Below, piece by piece: positions 26,765-33,059 of a stretch of 64,000 bases of DNA. Both the position numbers and the translations under genes were made by a program. The stretch comes from a virus: positions 1 to 64,000 of the IMG/VR virus record IMGVR_UViG_3300037882_002341. The stretch is one strand, 5' to 3'. The notes under the pieces are model-generated. The model did no database searches, was not told where the DNA came from, and saw nothing but the letters and a program-made list of their open reading frames with translations. Position 1 is the first letter of the stretch. Each line of letters opens with the position of its first letter.

Positions 26765-27431
26765 AGTTCTCTTCCAGAACCCAGCCCATTTTCTGTCTGC
26801 CAAGCATCATTAATATCTCAATCATTGGTACGTATCCGCCCACATCCCCAGCTTCATTCCTTGTGGCAAGGATACCAATTAGTCTGTGATCCTCGTCGTA
26901 TACTCCTGATCCAGAGTTCCCAAACTTTACGTCGCTCTCGTCTGTAAAGAAATTGTAATTAGAGCCCTGTCTACCGCCATAGGTGTATGGGCTTTCCTCT
27001 GGACAGAAAGCCTCAATACAAAGACATTCTCCTCTGTCTGGTGTATCAAAGCTCTCTATTGAGGCCAAACAGTTTATTTCTTCTGGTACCCATAGTAATA
27101 CGAAGTCAACATCTTGAACATCTCCCGTTATGACAAAAGCATCAAACTCTTGCCCAGAAGAATTGATGATCTTGATATTGTCAAGAATGGCTTTACCGGC
27201 AGGAAGGATAAAGCCACCAACTCCGACATGCCCAACTATCACAACATGACCAGAGGTTAAGATAAATGAACCATGTTCTGTTGTCTTAACAACAACACCA
27301 GAACCAGAAGAGAAGGGGGTTTTGACCAATACCGTTCTTGATAGAGAGTCGTGCTCAATGGGTGCGGTGATGCAACAGCTTAGCCAGAGCAAAACTACAG
27401 CAAACAGACCCCAGACTCTTTTAAAGGTCAT
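26763..27431 (-). CDS. trypsin-like serine protease with lipoprotein signal
   Basis: 222 residues from MTFKRVWGLFAVVLLWLSCC, a signal peptide with lipobox WLSC. The protease triad is visible: H62 in ILTSGHVV, D109 in DVDFVLL, S173 in FGNSGSGVYD. The protein has the length of a single two-barrel chymotrypsin-fold domain and ends soon after the second barrel. Likely anchored to a membrane outside the cytoplasm. A longer frame to 27548 reads through tRNA-Ser and is rejected. Role might be cleavage of host envelope or receptor proteins; inference. Confidence 0.8.
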   Translation of the reverse strand: MTFKRVWGLFAVVLLWLSCCITAPIEHDSLSRTVLVKTPFSSGSGVVVKTTEHGSFILTSGHVVIVGHVGVGGFILPAGKAILDNIKIINSSGQEFDAFVITGDVQDVDFVLLWVPEEINCLASIESFDTPDRGECLCIEAFCPEESPYTYGGRQGSNYNFFTDESDVKFGNSGSGVYDEDHRLIGILATRNEAGDVGGYVPMIEILMMLGRQKMGWVLEEN

Positions 27432-27454
27432 AAGTATATTGTACTCTATAAAAT

Positions 27455-27547
27455 GGAAGATGAACCGGACAGGCGCACCGGGACCGCTTTGAAAGCGATT
27501 CGTGCCCCCGAAAAGGGCATGGGGGTCAGGCCCTCCGTCTTCCTCCA
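27455..27547 (+). tRNA. tRNA-Ser (UGA)
   Basis: Acceptor GGAAGAT/GTCTTCC, anticodon arm ACCGC-TTTGAAA-GCGAT, long variable arm GCCCCCGAAAAGGGC, encoded TCCA. Confidence 0.9.
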
Positions 27548-27549
27548 AT

Positions 27550-27624
27550 CTCTCGGTCGTCCAATGGATAGGATAGGACGCTACGAACGTTCAGATCTGA
27601 GTTCGAGTCTCAGCTGAGAGACCA
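27550..27624 (+). tRNA. tRNA-Arg (ACG)
   Basis: Acceptor CTCTCGG/CTGAGAG, anticodon arm GGACG-CTACGAA-CGTTC, T-loop TTCGAGT, encoded ACCA. A34 would need deamination to inosine by host TadA. Confidence 0.9.
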
Positions 27625-27630
27625 CAAAGT

Positions 27631-27705
27631 GGGTCTAAAGGATAAATGGTGATCTTCCTGTTTCTTACACAGGCAAACTTGGTTCGATTCCAAGTAGACC
27701 CACCA
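27631..27705 (+). tRNA. tRNA-Lys (CUU)
   Basis: Acceptor GGGTCTA/TAGACCC, anticodon arm CCTGT-TTCTTAC-ACAGG, T-arm CTTGG-TTCGATT-CCAAG, encoded ACCA. Confidence 0.9.
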
Positions 27706-27712
27706 CTCCGTG

Positions 27713-27718
27713 TATAAT
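27713..27718 (+). promoter_or_regulatory. -10 box (TATAAT) seven bases before an ATG
   Basis: Consensus -10 whose expected start point coincides with the ATG of the Ntn-hydrolase gene. No -35 or Shine-Dalgarno is seen, so the mRNA may be leaderless. Confidence 0.5.
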
Positions 27719-27725
27719 AAGAACT

Positions 27726-28274
27726 ATGACTTGCTGCATAGCTCTTAAGACCAAAGATAAAGGCAAGACATCTATCCTGATGGGTGCCGACAGCGCAGCC
27801 TGTGACGACAATGAAGTAAGAAGTGCTCTGGATACCAAAATATCTCAGTCGGGCCCCTTTACTTTATCATACGCCGGAGACGTCAGGGTTGGACAGGTAC
27901 TTAAGTATTCTTTCATCCCGCCAGAACCTCCAAAAGATCCAGAGGATCTTTTTTGCTTCATGATTACTGATTTCGTAGACTCTTTAGTAAGAATAATGAA
28001 GAAAAATGGTCTTTGGATAAAGAATAAGCTAATAGGTGAAACCGAATTAATCGTTGTGGTATTGTCTCGTGTCTTCTATGTTGGGGATGATCTTTGTGTT
28101 CTCGAGATGGAAGATGATATGGTTTCCATAGGAGCTGGTGCAGAGCTCGCTTTAGGCTCGCTCTTTACGTCGGCTGGTCTACCTCCTCGGGATAGAGTTC
28201 TAGCGGCACTTAAAGCCGCGGCACATTTTTGCCCCTGGGTAAAAGAACCATATACAATTCTTAAGTGTACTTAG
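27726..28274 (+). CDS. proteasome-beta/HslV-like Ntn hydrolase
   Basis: 182 residues. After the initiator Met comes TCCIAL, so Thr1 would be the N-terminal nucleophile. MGADSAACDD supplies the Asp of the beta-subunit fold, and DTKISQSG the active-site Lys. LSYAGDVRVGQVLKY and SIGAGAELALGSLF match the conserved Gly-rich strands, with RVLAALKAAAHFCPWV as the C-terminal helix. No partner ATPase is visible. It probably assembles as a self-compartmentalised protease or another Ntn amidohydrolase. The stop codon's last base is the first base of tRNA-Cys. Confidence 0.8.
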   Translation: MTCCIALKTKDKGKTSILMGADSAACDDNEVRSALDTKISQSGPFTLSYAGDVRVGQVLKYSFIPPEPPKDPEDLFCFMITDFVDSLVRIMKKNGLWIKNKLIGETELIVVVLSRVFYVGDDLCVLEMEDDMVSIGAGAELALGSLFTSAGLPPRDRVLAALKAAAHFCPWVKEPYTILKCT

Positions 28275-28348
28275 CTCGTGTAGCCAAGTGGTAAGGCCGC
28301 GGTCTGCAAAACCGTTAGACACAGGTTCGATTCCTGTCTCGAGCTCCA
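28274..28348 (+). tRNA. tRNA-Cys (GCA)
   Basis: Acceptor GCTCGTG/CTCGAGC, anticodon arm CGGT-CTGCAAA-ACCG, T-arm ACAGG-TTCGATT-CCTGT, encoded TCCA. Begins at the G of the upstream TAG. Confidence 0.9.
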
Positions 28349-28351
28349 AAT

Positions 28352-28425
28352 GCTGGTGTAGTTCAGTGGGAGAATAAGGGTTTTGTAAACCTTTGACCTT
28401 GGTTCGATTCCAGGCTCCAGCACCA
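28352..28425 (+). tRNA. tRNA-Thr (UGU)
   Basis: Acceptor GCTGGTG/CTCCAGC, anticodon arm AGGGT-TTTGTAA-ACCTT, T-loop TTCGATT, encoded ACCA. Confidence 0.9.
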
Positions 28426-28447
28426 TCTAGTCTCTTATCTAATCTTT

Positions 28448-28522
28448 GGGCTGTAAGCTTTAATGGTGAAGCACCTGGCTTTTAACCAGGGGAACACGGA
28501 TCGTTACCGTGGCGGCCTACCA
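28448..28522 (+). tRNA. tRNA-Lys (UUU)
   Basis: Acceptor GGGCTGT/GCGGCCT, anticodon loop CTTTTAA on CTGG/CCAG, T-arm CACGG-ATCGTTA-CCGTG, encoded ACCA. Confidence 0.9.
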
Positions 28523-28533
28523 AAAACACTTGT

Positions 28534-28608
28534 GCCCGTATGGTGCTAATGGTAGCATGCTAACTTGGTAAGTTAGCGGATCAGGTTCGAATCCTGATAT
28601 GGGCTCCA
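28534..28608 (+). tRNA. tRNA-Thr (GGU)
   Basis: Acceptor GCCCGTA/TATGGGC, anticodon arm CTAAC-TTGGTAA-GTTAG, T-arm TCAGG-TTCGAAT-CCTGA, encoded TCCA. Confidence 0.9.
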
Positions 28609-28615
28609 AAACGGT

Positions 28616-28703
28616 GCCTTCGTGGTTGGAATTGGCAGACACGCGGGGCTCAAATCCTCGTGACCGAAAGGTCGTACAGGTTCAACTCCTGTCGGAGGCA
28701 CCA
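28616..28703 (+). tRNA. tRNA-Leu (CAA)
   Basis: Acceptor GCCTTCG/CGGAGGC, anticodon arm CGGGG-CTCAAAT-CCTCG, variable arm GACCGAAAGGTC, T-loop TTCAACT, encoded ACCA. Confidence 0.9.
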
Positions 28704-28712
28704 AGAAATCTC

Positions 28713-29024
28713 ATGGAACAAGAGACAGAAGAACTCGATACGTGGATGAAATGGATGATTGAATTCAAGGATCTCAATCTGGATTCAAGAGACTACAGTA
28801 TTAGTGCCATAGAAGAAATGCTCGAAAATCCCGTATTGGCAAGACAATCAATCACTGAAGCAAAAGAGTTCTTATCCTATCTATACTCGGATATGCTATT
28901 CGGTGGATTCCTGGACAGAGCAGAGGACAAGGAAGAGAAAGAGTTCTTTTCAAGACAAGAAATCCATATCGCTCATCTAGTGAGACGTTATTACAAATAC
29001 GGAAAAGAGAAAAGACATGGATAG
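28713..29024 (+). CDS. hypothetical acidic protein (103 aa)
   Basis: Start MEQETEELDTWMKWM; the longer frame from 28599 reads through tRNA-Leu. Helical and acidic: SISAIEEMLENPVLARQS, AKEFLSYLYSDMLFGGFLD, RQEIHIAHLVRRYYKYGKEK. No motif. It starts 10 bases after the tRNA CCA end and overlaps the next gene by 8 bases. Confidence 0.65.
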   Translation: MEQETEELDTWMKWMIEFKDLNLDSRDYSISAIEEMLENPVLARQSITEAKEFLSYLYSDMLFGGFLDRAEDKEEKEFFSRQEIHIAHLVRRYYKYGKEKRHG

Positions 29025-29202
29025 AAAGAGCTTTACCTTTGATTTTGCACTGAGTTTTGAACTATATCCACGTTATTGGACAATAGACTATTGGTTTGAA
29101 ATCTCCAATATCAAAAGATTTATGACTTTTGGATTGGTCCTTGGTCCTATAACGTTCACGTTAGATCTTTATAGAAGCATAACTAAAATGATGCCTAAAT
29201 AG
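29017..29202 (+). CDS. hypothetical aromatic-rich protein (61 aa)
   Basis: MDRKSFTFDFALSFELYPRY, then WTIDYWFEISNIKRFMTFG and LVLGPITFTLDLYRS. Beta-rich, with no clear membrane helix. Its last three codons and stop lie inside tRNA-Tyr. Confidence 0.6.
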   Translation: MDRKSFTFDFALSFELYPRYWTIDYWFEISNIKRFMTFGLVLGPITFTLDLYRSITKMMPK

Positions 29203-29276
29203 TCTTGTAAGGGGCAAGAGCAGACTGTAAATCTGATGTGAAAACCCTGTGGGCTCGAATCCCACTTTAGGCACCA
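29193..29276 (+). tRNA. tRNA-Tyr (GUA)
   Basis: Acceptor GCCTAAA/TTTAGGC, anticodon loop CTGTAAA on CAGA/TCTG, long variable arm, T-arm GTGGG-CTCGAAT-CCCAC, encoded ACCA. First 10 bases overlap the upstream gene. Confidence 0.9.
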
Positions 29277-29277
29277 C

Positions 29278-29351
29278 CCACAGATAATTCAAAGGAAGAA
29301 TAGGCGGCTGATAACCGCCCAACCCAGGATCGTTACCTGGTCTGTGGACCA
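29278..29351 (+). tRNA. tRNA-Ile (GAU)
   Basis: Acceptor CCACAGA/TCTGTGG, anticodon arm GGCGG-CTGATAA-CCGCC, T-arm CCAGG-ATCGTTA-CCTGG, encoded ACCA. Confidence 0.9.
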
Positions 29352-29362
29352 ATATAAACTGT

Positions 29363-29446
29363 GGGCAGGTGGCGTAACGGCAGCCGCGCGGGTCTTAGAA
29401 GCCCGTCTCGAAAGGGGTATAGGTTCGACTCCTATCCTGCCTACCA
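29363..29446 (+). tRNA. tRNA-Leu (UAG)
   Basis: Acceptor GGGCAGG/CCTGCCT, anticodon arm CGGGT-CTTAGAA-GCCCG, variable arm CTCGAAAGGGG, T-arm ATAGG-TTCGACT-CCTAT, encoded ACCA. Confidence 0.9.
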
Positions 29447-29456
29447 AATTAATGGT

Positions 29457-29571
29457 AATGTGATCGGTTTCAGAGGTACGGGCCTCATAAAGCTCGTGGT
29501 ACCAACCGGGACCGAATAAAAGCTTGCATGCAAAGTGAAAGTAGGACTGACACCGTTCTGCCGATCACATT
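29457..29571 (+). ncRNA. candidate structured RNA with 11-bp closing stem
   Basis: AATGTGATCGG (29457-29467) pairs perfectly with 29561-29571. Inside, CGGTTTC can pair with GGGACCG (29465-29471 with 29508-29514) around GGTAC/GTACC plus GGGC/GCTC with a CTCATAAA loop like a Met anticodon loop. No T-arm. It lies between tRNA-Leu and a tRNA-like element. Could be a small RNA or a decayed tRNA. Confidence 0.5.
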
Positions 29572-29645
29572 AAACTCACCTTGTTCATAACTCTATTCAG
29601 AATCAGTATTTGCTAATATAGTATACTGTATGGTATATTTTATAT

Positions 29646-29726
29646 ACCGGTGTGGTGTAATGTGGACAGCATGATTACTTGAGATGAGGTAATAGGCGCT
29701 GGTTCGACTCCAGCCTCCGGGTGCCA
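29646..29726 (+). tRNA. tRNA-like element, anticodon undetermined
   Basis: Good T-arm (GCTGG-TTCGACT-CCAGC) and an encoded GCCA end. The anticodon stem ATTAC/GTAAT carries a 10-base loop TTGAGATGAG, and the acceptor stem ACCGG/CCGGGT has a bulge. Probably a degenerate or unusual tRNA; last of the cluster. Confidence 0.5.
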
Positions 29727-29729
29727 ATA

Positions 29730-29764
29730 GGAGCCCAGGTTTTCCTGGGCTCCTTCTATTTTCA
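29730..29764 (+). terminator. rho-independent terminator of the tRNA cluster
   Basis: GGAGCCCAGG-TTTT-CCTGGGCTCC (10 bp) followed by TTCTATTTT. Confidence 0.9.
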
Positions 29765-29766
29765 TA

Positions 29767-29775
29767 TGCTAGAAT
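29767..29775 (+). promoter_or_regulatory. extended -10 promoter (TGC-TAGAAT)
   Basis: TGCTAGAAT followed six bases later by an ATG that opens a 7-codon frame; the real gene starts at the next ATG, 13 bases further. The leader would be very short. Confidence 0.5.
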
Positions 29776-29794
29776 AGCCGTATGAAGAACGAGT

Positions 29795-30052
29795 ATGAGC
29801 GGTAGTAAATACCGTAAACATCTTCGGGCTCTAGTAAAGTCCTGTAAAAGCAAGCCATGCAAGGACTGCGGGAAACTATACCCTCTTAATGAGATGTCCT
29901 ATGACCATGTCAAGGGTATAAAATTATTTAATCTTGGCGGCTCTCTACTAGGCCTAACAGAACAAGATATTCGTAGTGAGATAAGTAAGTGCGAAGTTGT
30001 CTGTATCTGGTGCCATAGAAATAGGGAATCACAGAGAAATAGGGCCGCTTAA
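29795..30052 (+). CDS. small HNH-type nuclease-like protein (85 aa)
   Basis: CKDCGKLYP (C22, C25), YDHVKGIK (D37, H38), CEVVCIWCHRNRES (C70, C73, H74): the Cys4-plus-His core of a minimal HNH domain. The middle helix carries GGSLLGLTEQDIRSEI. The third conserved His/Asn (H74) is kept, so it may be active. It lies at the end of the tRNA block, converging on a metallophosphoesterase gene. Confidence 0.7.
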   Translation: MSGSKYRKHLRALVKSCKSKPCKDCGKLYPLNEMSYDHVKGIKLFNLGGSLLGLTEQDIRSEISKCEVVCIWCHRNRESQRNRAA

Positions 30053-31221
30053 ATCTCTCTGATAATCTTCTTGTTACCATCTATTTCTAACATCTTTCCA
30101 CCGGGAAGATGATAAGACAATATACCATCGTAGATCAACACGGGGATCATCTGAGTCTGGCCATCTGGATAGATAATCACAATCCCCATGGCGTGCATGT
30201 GATCGTTTGGCGCATGGTATTCATAGTCATGAATAAGTTGTCCACGGGTACCACATGTCATACCTAGTTCTGGATAACCAGGACGGGTATTTGACAAGAA
30301 TGTCTGGACACGATGCGTGTGTCCGAATACCGTAGACCCCTCTTTCTCCATAGTCTTTGCGGCAACGAACTTACTATGGCCTCTCCCGTGAGTAAATTGC
30401 ACGGGCCCCACTCGTATAGCACCACCGTACGCCACGAAGTCCCAACCAGACTCCTCTAATTCAAGCATACCAGCTATGGTTGGCATCATCTCGTAAAGCT
30501 CTGGACACTTCTTTACTATATATGCATGCATCCTCTTCTCATGATTACCACCAAGCATGGCTCTTCTCTTAACCCCAGCCGCTGTCAATCTCTCACCTTG
30601 GTTCTTCAGAATCTCCCTGCCAGGGATTATTGATTCATACAGAAATCCGCTTTCACCACGATGGACCCTTACCGGATCATGGGCAGAGACTTCTTCCAGA
30701 TCCAGAAAGTCACCAAGATCTATAACTATATCTGGCACCATGTACTCAGCAAACATTGTACATGCTTCTACTGTTCCGGGGTCATGCAATGGAACGTGAG
30801 CATCAGGCCAAACATGTATTACTGTTGGTTTGTTGGGATTCAATTCATAGCGCAAATCTCCTCTTTGTCTTGGATTAGCGGGATTTGCATGCTTGAATTG
30901 TAGTTCTTTTTTGCTATATTTAAGGTAATCAGGACGTTGATCTCTGACATTCATGGCTTGATCATCAACCTCTTTTATGAGATTCATGAACTTTGTTGCT
31001 ATGGATTTGTCTTGCGTTGCACGGATCCTTTTACCGACATAGTCTCTAAGATTTACTTCAGGGAAAGATGAAGAAAGCATCTTTTGTAAACTGTTCTTTG
31101 TTACTTCCTTTCCAAAATCTGTTGATATTTTTCTTGCTGCCTCCTCCAGATTTTCGTGATCCAACACCGCCTCAAAAGCATGTAACTTGCGCTCCTCTGA
31201 CCAGAACGTATTCCTTGCCAT
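30049..31221 (-). CDS. metallophosphoesterase with N-terminal helical domain (390 aa)
   Basis: Start MARNTFWSEERKLHA behind GGAG; the longer frame adds unlikely sequence. Residues 1-60 look like a DNA-binding-type helical domain (EEAARKISTDFGKEVTKNSL). The phosphoesterase part has D140-A-H142, G170-D171, GGNHEKR (N226, H227), H278 in FTHGR and GHTHR (H301, H303). It resembles phage and prophage calcineurin-like proteins encoded near packaging genes. A nuclease or phosphodiesterase role on DNA is inference. TAA overlaps the convergent small HNH stop by a few bases. Confidence 0.85.
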   Translation of the reverse strand: MARNTFWSEERKLHAFEAVLDHENLEEAARKISTDFGKEVTKNSLQKMLSSSFPEVNLRDYVGKRIRATQDKSIATKFMNLIKEVDDQAMNVRDQRPDYLKYSKKELQFKHANPANPRQRGDLRYELNPNKPTVIHVWPDAHVPLHDPGTVEACTMFAEYMVPDIVIDLGDFLDLEEVSAHDPVRVHRGESGFLYESIIPGREILKNQGERLTAAGVKRRAMLGGNHEKRMHAYIVKKCPELYEMMPTIAGMLELEESGWDFVAYGGAIRVGPVQFTHGRGHSKFVAAKTMEKEGSTVFGHTHRVQTFLSNTRPGYPELGMTCGTRGQLIHDYEYHAPNDHMHAMGIVIIYPDGQTQMIPVLIYDGILSYHLPGGKMLEIDGNKKIIREI

Positions 31222-31264
31222 CTCTTCTCCTTTTTGTCTACGGGACGCCGTAGCTGACGCCACT

Positions 31265-31293
31265 ATTGTACAAGGAACCACGAACAAGTCTAA
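31265..31293 (-). promoter_or_regulatory. sigma70-like promoter for the 30049-31221 gene
   Basis: Minus strand: TTAGAC, 17-base spacer, TACAAT, about 37 bases of leader before the ATG. Confidence 0.55.
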
Positions 31294-31309
31294 TGTACTC
31301 CACATCTTT

Positions 31310-31543
31310 ATGGCGATTAATAAGGCTTCTTTAACGTTGTGCCAAAAGTGTCACGCCAAAGTGACCATCGTGTTTCTCACGGATGATTCTGGCGTGGTTT
31401 TTACACCTGTTATTCATAAAGAAAAAACAACATGGGCAGTGGTTGCGACAAAAGAGTGTCCTTATCCAGACACAAGGAAATTTACAGATGGCAGACCCCT
31501 TTGGGTCTGCCAAACTTGTCTTAGGAGTATAAATGTTAAGTGA
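31310..31543 (+). CDS. zinc-ribbon protein (77 aa)
   Basis: MAINKASLTLCQKCHAKVTI, then PVIHKEKTTWAVVATKECPY and PLWVCQTCLRSINVK. C-x2-C pairs at the two ends frame a beta-rich centre, the same plan as the 23077 product. Start chosen as the first ATG downstream of the divergent promoter. Overlaps the next gene by 11 bases. Confidence 0.65.
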   Translation: MAINKASLTLCQKCHAKVTIVFLTDDSGVVFTPVIHKEKTTWAVVATKECPYPDTRKFTDGRPLWVCQTCLRSINVK

Positions 31544-32087
31544 ACAAACTCTAACACAGGCAGCCGAAATATATTTCCAGGAAAATCTACCCAGAGTTCT
31601 TGGAGAAAACTTTTGGCGACCTCTAACAAGATGCGAAGTCTACGAAGCCGTAGAAGCAATTGTCAAACTGACATCAGAGGAAATGGATGGCCAAGAGCTA
31701 AAATACGAGATCTCAGATCACTGTATGCACTGGCTAGTTGATCTTACGGTTGTTACTCCAGAGACTGAGTCCACAATTGAGATACCGATCAACAGGGTCT
31801 CAAGCGCAGAGACCCATATCGGGATGCCACACTTTTTCCTAATGGCAATACTGTCTCAAATAGTCTCTGGAGAGAACCTAAGGATTCTTAATCCTGTCGC
31901 AATCAGACAATGTAGTGATAAATTAGAGGAGATCATTACAAGGTGTAAGGGTTGCGAAGCCAATATTGTTTTGCAGGAAGTTAAGTTTCATTCGGACACT
32001 GTCTTCTTCTGTTTCCGTGTTCAGTTTGACGCAGGTCTTCTTAAGACCACGTTTGTTACATATGAGATACCATGGCCTCGCACCTAA
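31533..32087 (+). CDS. hypothetical protein (184 aa)
   Basis: MLSEQTLTQAAEIYFQENLP; AGGAG lies just upstream. Segments ISDHCMHWLVDLTVVTPETE, RCKGCEANIVLQEVKF, FDAGLLKTTFVTYEIPWP. Mixed alpha-beta, no catalytic motif. First of four overlapping genes of unknown role before the packaging genes. Confidence 0.7.
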   Translation: MLSEQTLTQAAEIYFQENLPRVLGENFWRPLTRCEVYEAVEAIVKLTSEEMDGQELKYEISDHCMHWLVDLTVVTPETESTIEIPINRVSSAETHIGMPHFFLMAILSQIVSGENLRILNPVAIRQCSDKLEEIITRCKGCEANIVLQEVKFHSDTVFFCFRVQFDAGLLKTTFVTYEIPWPRT

Positions 32088-32413
32088 CAATAAGATTCAC
32101 TGACCAATCTAATCGTGTCTTCATAGGAAGAGTGAAGAACGGTGTGGTTAGTCTAATCTCCTCTCCCCAAGATCTAGAGCACAGCATACTGGAAGCAGAT
32201 ATTAAACTTCAAAGTTGGCCTAGCTTCACAGTGGTGGGTGATGTTAATATATCTGTTATGGCCAAAATAGGCGCCAAGACTATTAACACAAAAGTGTTTA
32301 AAACAAGAGAGCTCAAAATCATAAGGGGAGAGACGTGTCATTCTCTTTATTGTCTCGTGAAGAACATAGACCTAAGAGAATTCTTTGGGAGCATTCATGA
32401 ACATTCTTCCTAA
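32072..32413 (+). CDS. hypothetical beta-rich protein (113 aa)
   Basis: MASHLTIRFTDQSNRVFIGR, VKNGVVSLISSPQDLEHS, WPSFTVVGDVNISVMAKIG, CLVKNIDLREFFGS. Strand-rich and hydrophilic, possibly a beta-barrel or virion-associated protein. It overlaps both neighbours by about 16 bases. Confidence 0.65.
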   Translation: MASHLTIRFTDQSNRVFIGRVKNGVVSLISSPQDLEHSILEADIKLQSWPSFTVVGDVNISVMAKIGAKTINTKVFKTRELKIIRGETCHSLYCLVKNIDLREFFGSIHEHSS

Positions 32414-33059
32414 CGTTACTGCGGTCCACGTCCTCTTGCCGGGACAAAGTCCCAATAGAGCAAAGATAAACTTTGATAATGCCGATCTGCACATAGTCAA
32501 CACAGAAACATCTCTACAGGGTGGTGTGTGGCTAGCCATAGCCAATATTTGGCTTGCTGCAAGAACAAAATATGTTTGCTATCTCCCACCTTTCTATGGC
32601 AGTCTTCCTGGAAGATTCAATGCGCAAATTGATTTCATGGAACACCACGATCTAGCAGGATGCTATACGGACATAAAGCTCATTGATCCCGACAATAATG
32701 AAATAAGTCTTTGCACATTTACGGCATTTGACGCCGATATGATTGGCACACCGGCAATCCCAAACGAAAGTCTCCTCATTAATAGAAAGAAGTTCCTGGA
32801 TACCGGTGGTTTTGACACGATGATAGCGGGTTGCTATGACCCCGTGCGCTATATTACGACCATGACAGCATGCGCTGGGCGCATCATGCATCTAAATAAA
32901 CACCTTGTTTCTCTGTCTGTTGACTCAAATGGATCCACTCTTGGTCTTCAAAGAGACCTATCGTACAGAGATGAAGACTTTCACGATATACACAAGAGAT
33001 TTCGTATGGACAAGTGGATCACTAGAGCAAGAACACACTACAAATCAATGAGATGGTAA
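32397..33059 (+). CDS. GT-A glycosyltransferase-like protein, possibly degenerate
   Basis: 220 residues from MNILPNVTAVHVLLPG (GGGAG upstream). The order NTETSLQGGVWLAIANIWLA, YVCYLPPFYGSLPGRFNAQI, FMEHHDLAGCYTDIK and the late LINRKKFLDTGGFDTMIAGC follows family-2 glycosyltransferases, where LPPDD and the GGFD acceptor loop are typical. Here the DD is PF, so the metal motif seems lost. It may be a non-catalytic sugar-binding protein or have diverged. Confidence 0.55.
   Translation: MNILPNVTAVHVLLPGQSPNRAKINFDNADLHIVNTETSLQGGVWLAIANIWLAARTKYVCYLPPFYGSLPGRFNAQIDFMEHHDLAGCYTDIKLIDPDNNEISLCTFTAFDADMIGTPAIPNESLLINRKKFLDTGGFDTMIAGCYDPVRYITTMTACAGRIMHLNKHLVSLSVDSNGSTLGLQRDLSYRDEDFHDIHKRFRMDKWITRARTHYKSMRW

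Noticed and set aside
27440-27548. N-terminal extension of the protease to 27548
   Set aside because: It would read antisense through tRNA-Ser(UGA), and the signal peptide starts at 27431.
24444-29585. 12-base inverted repeat AACAAGGTGAGT at 24444 and 29574
   Set aside because: Matches of this length at kilobase distances are expected by chance in a window this size.
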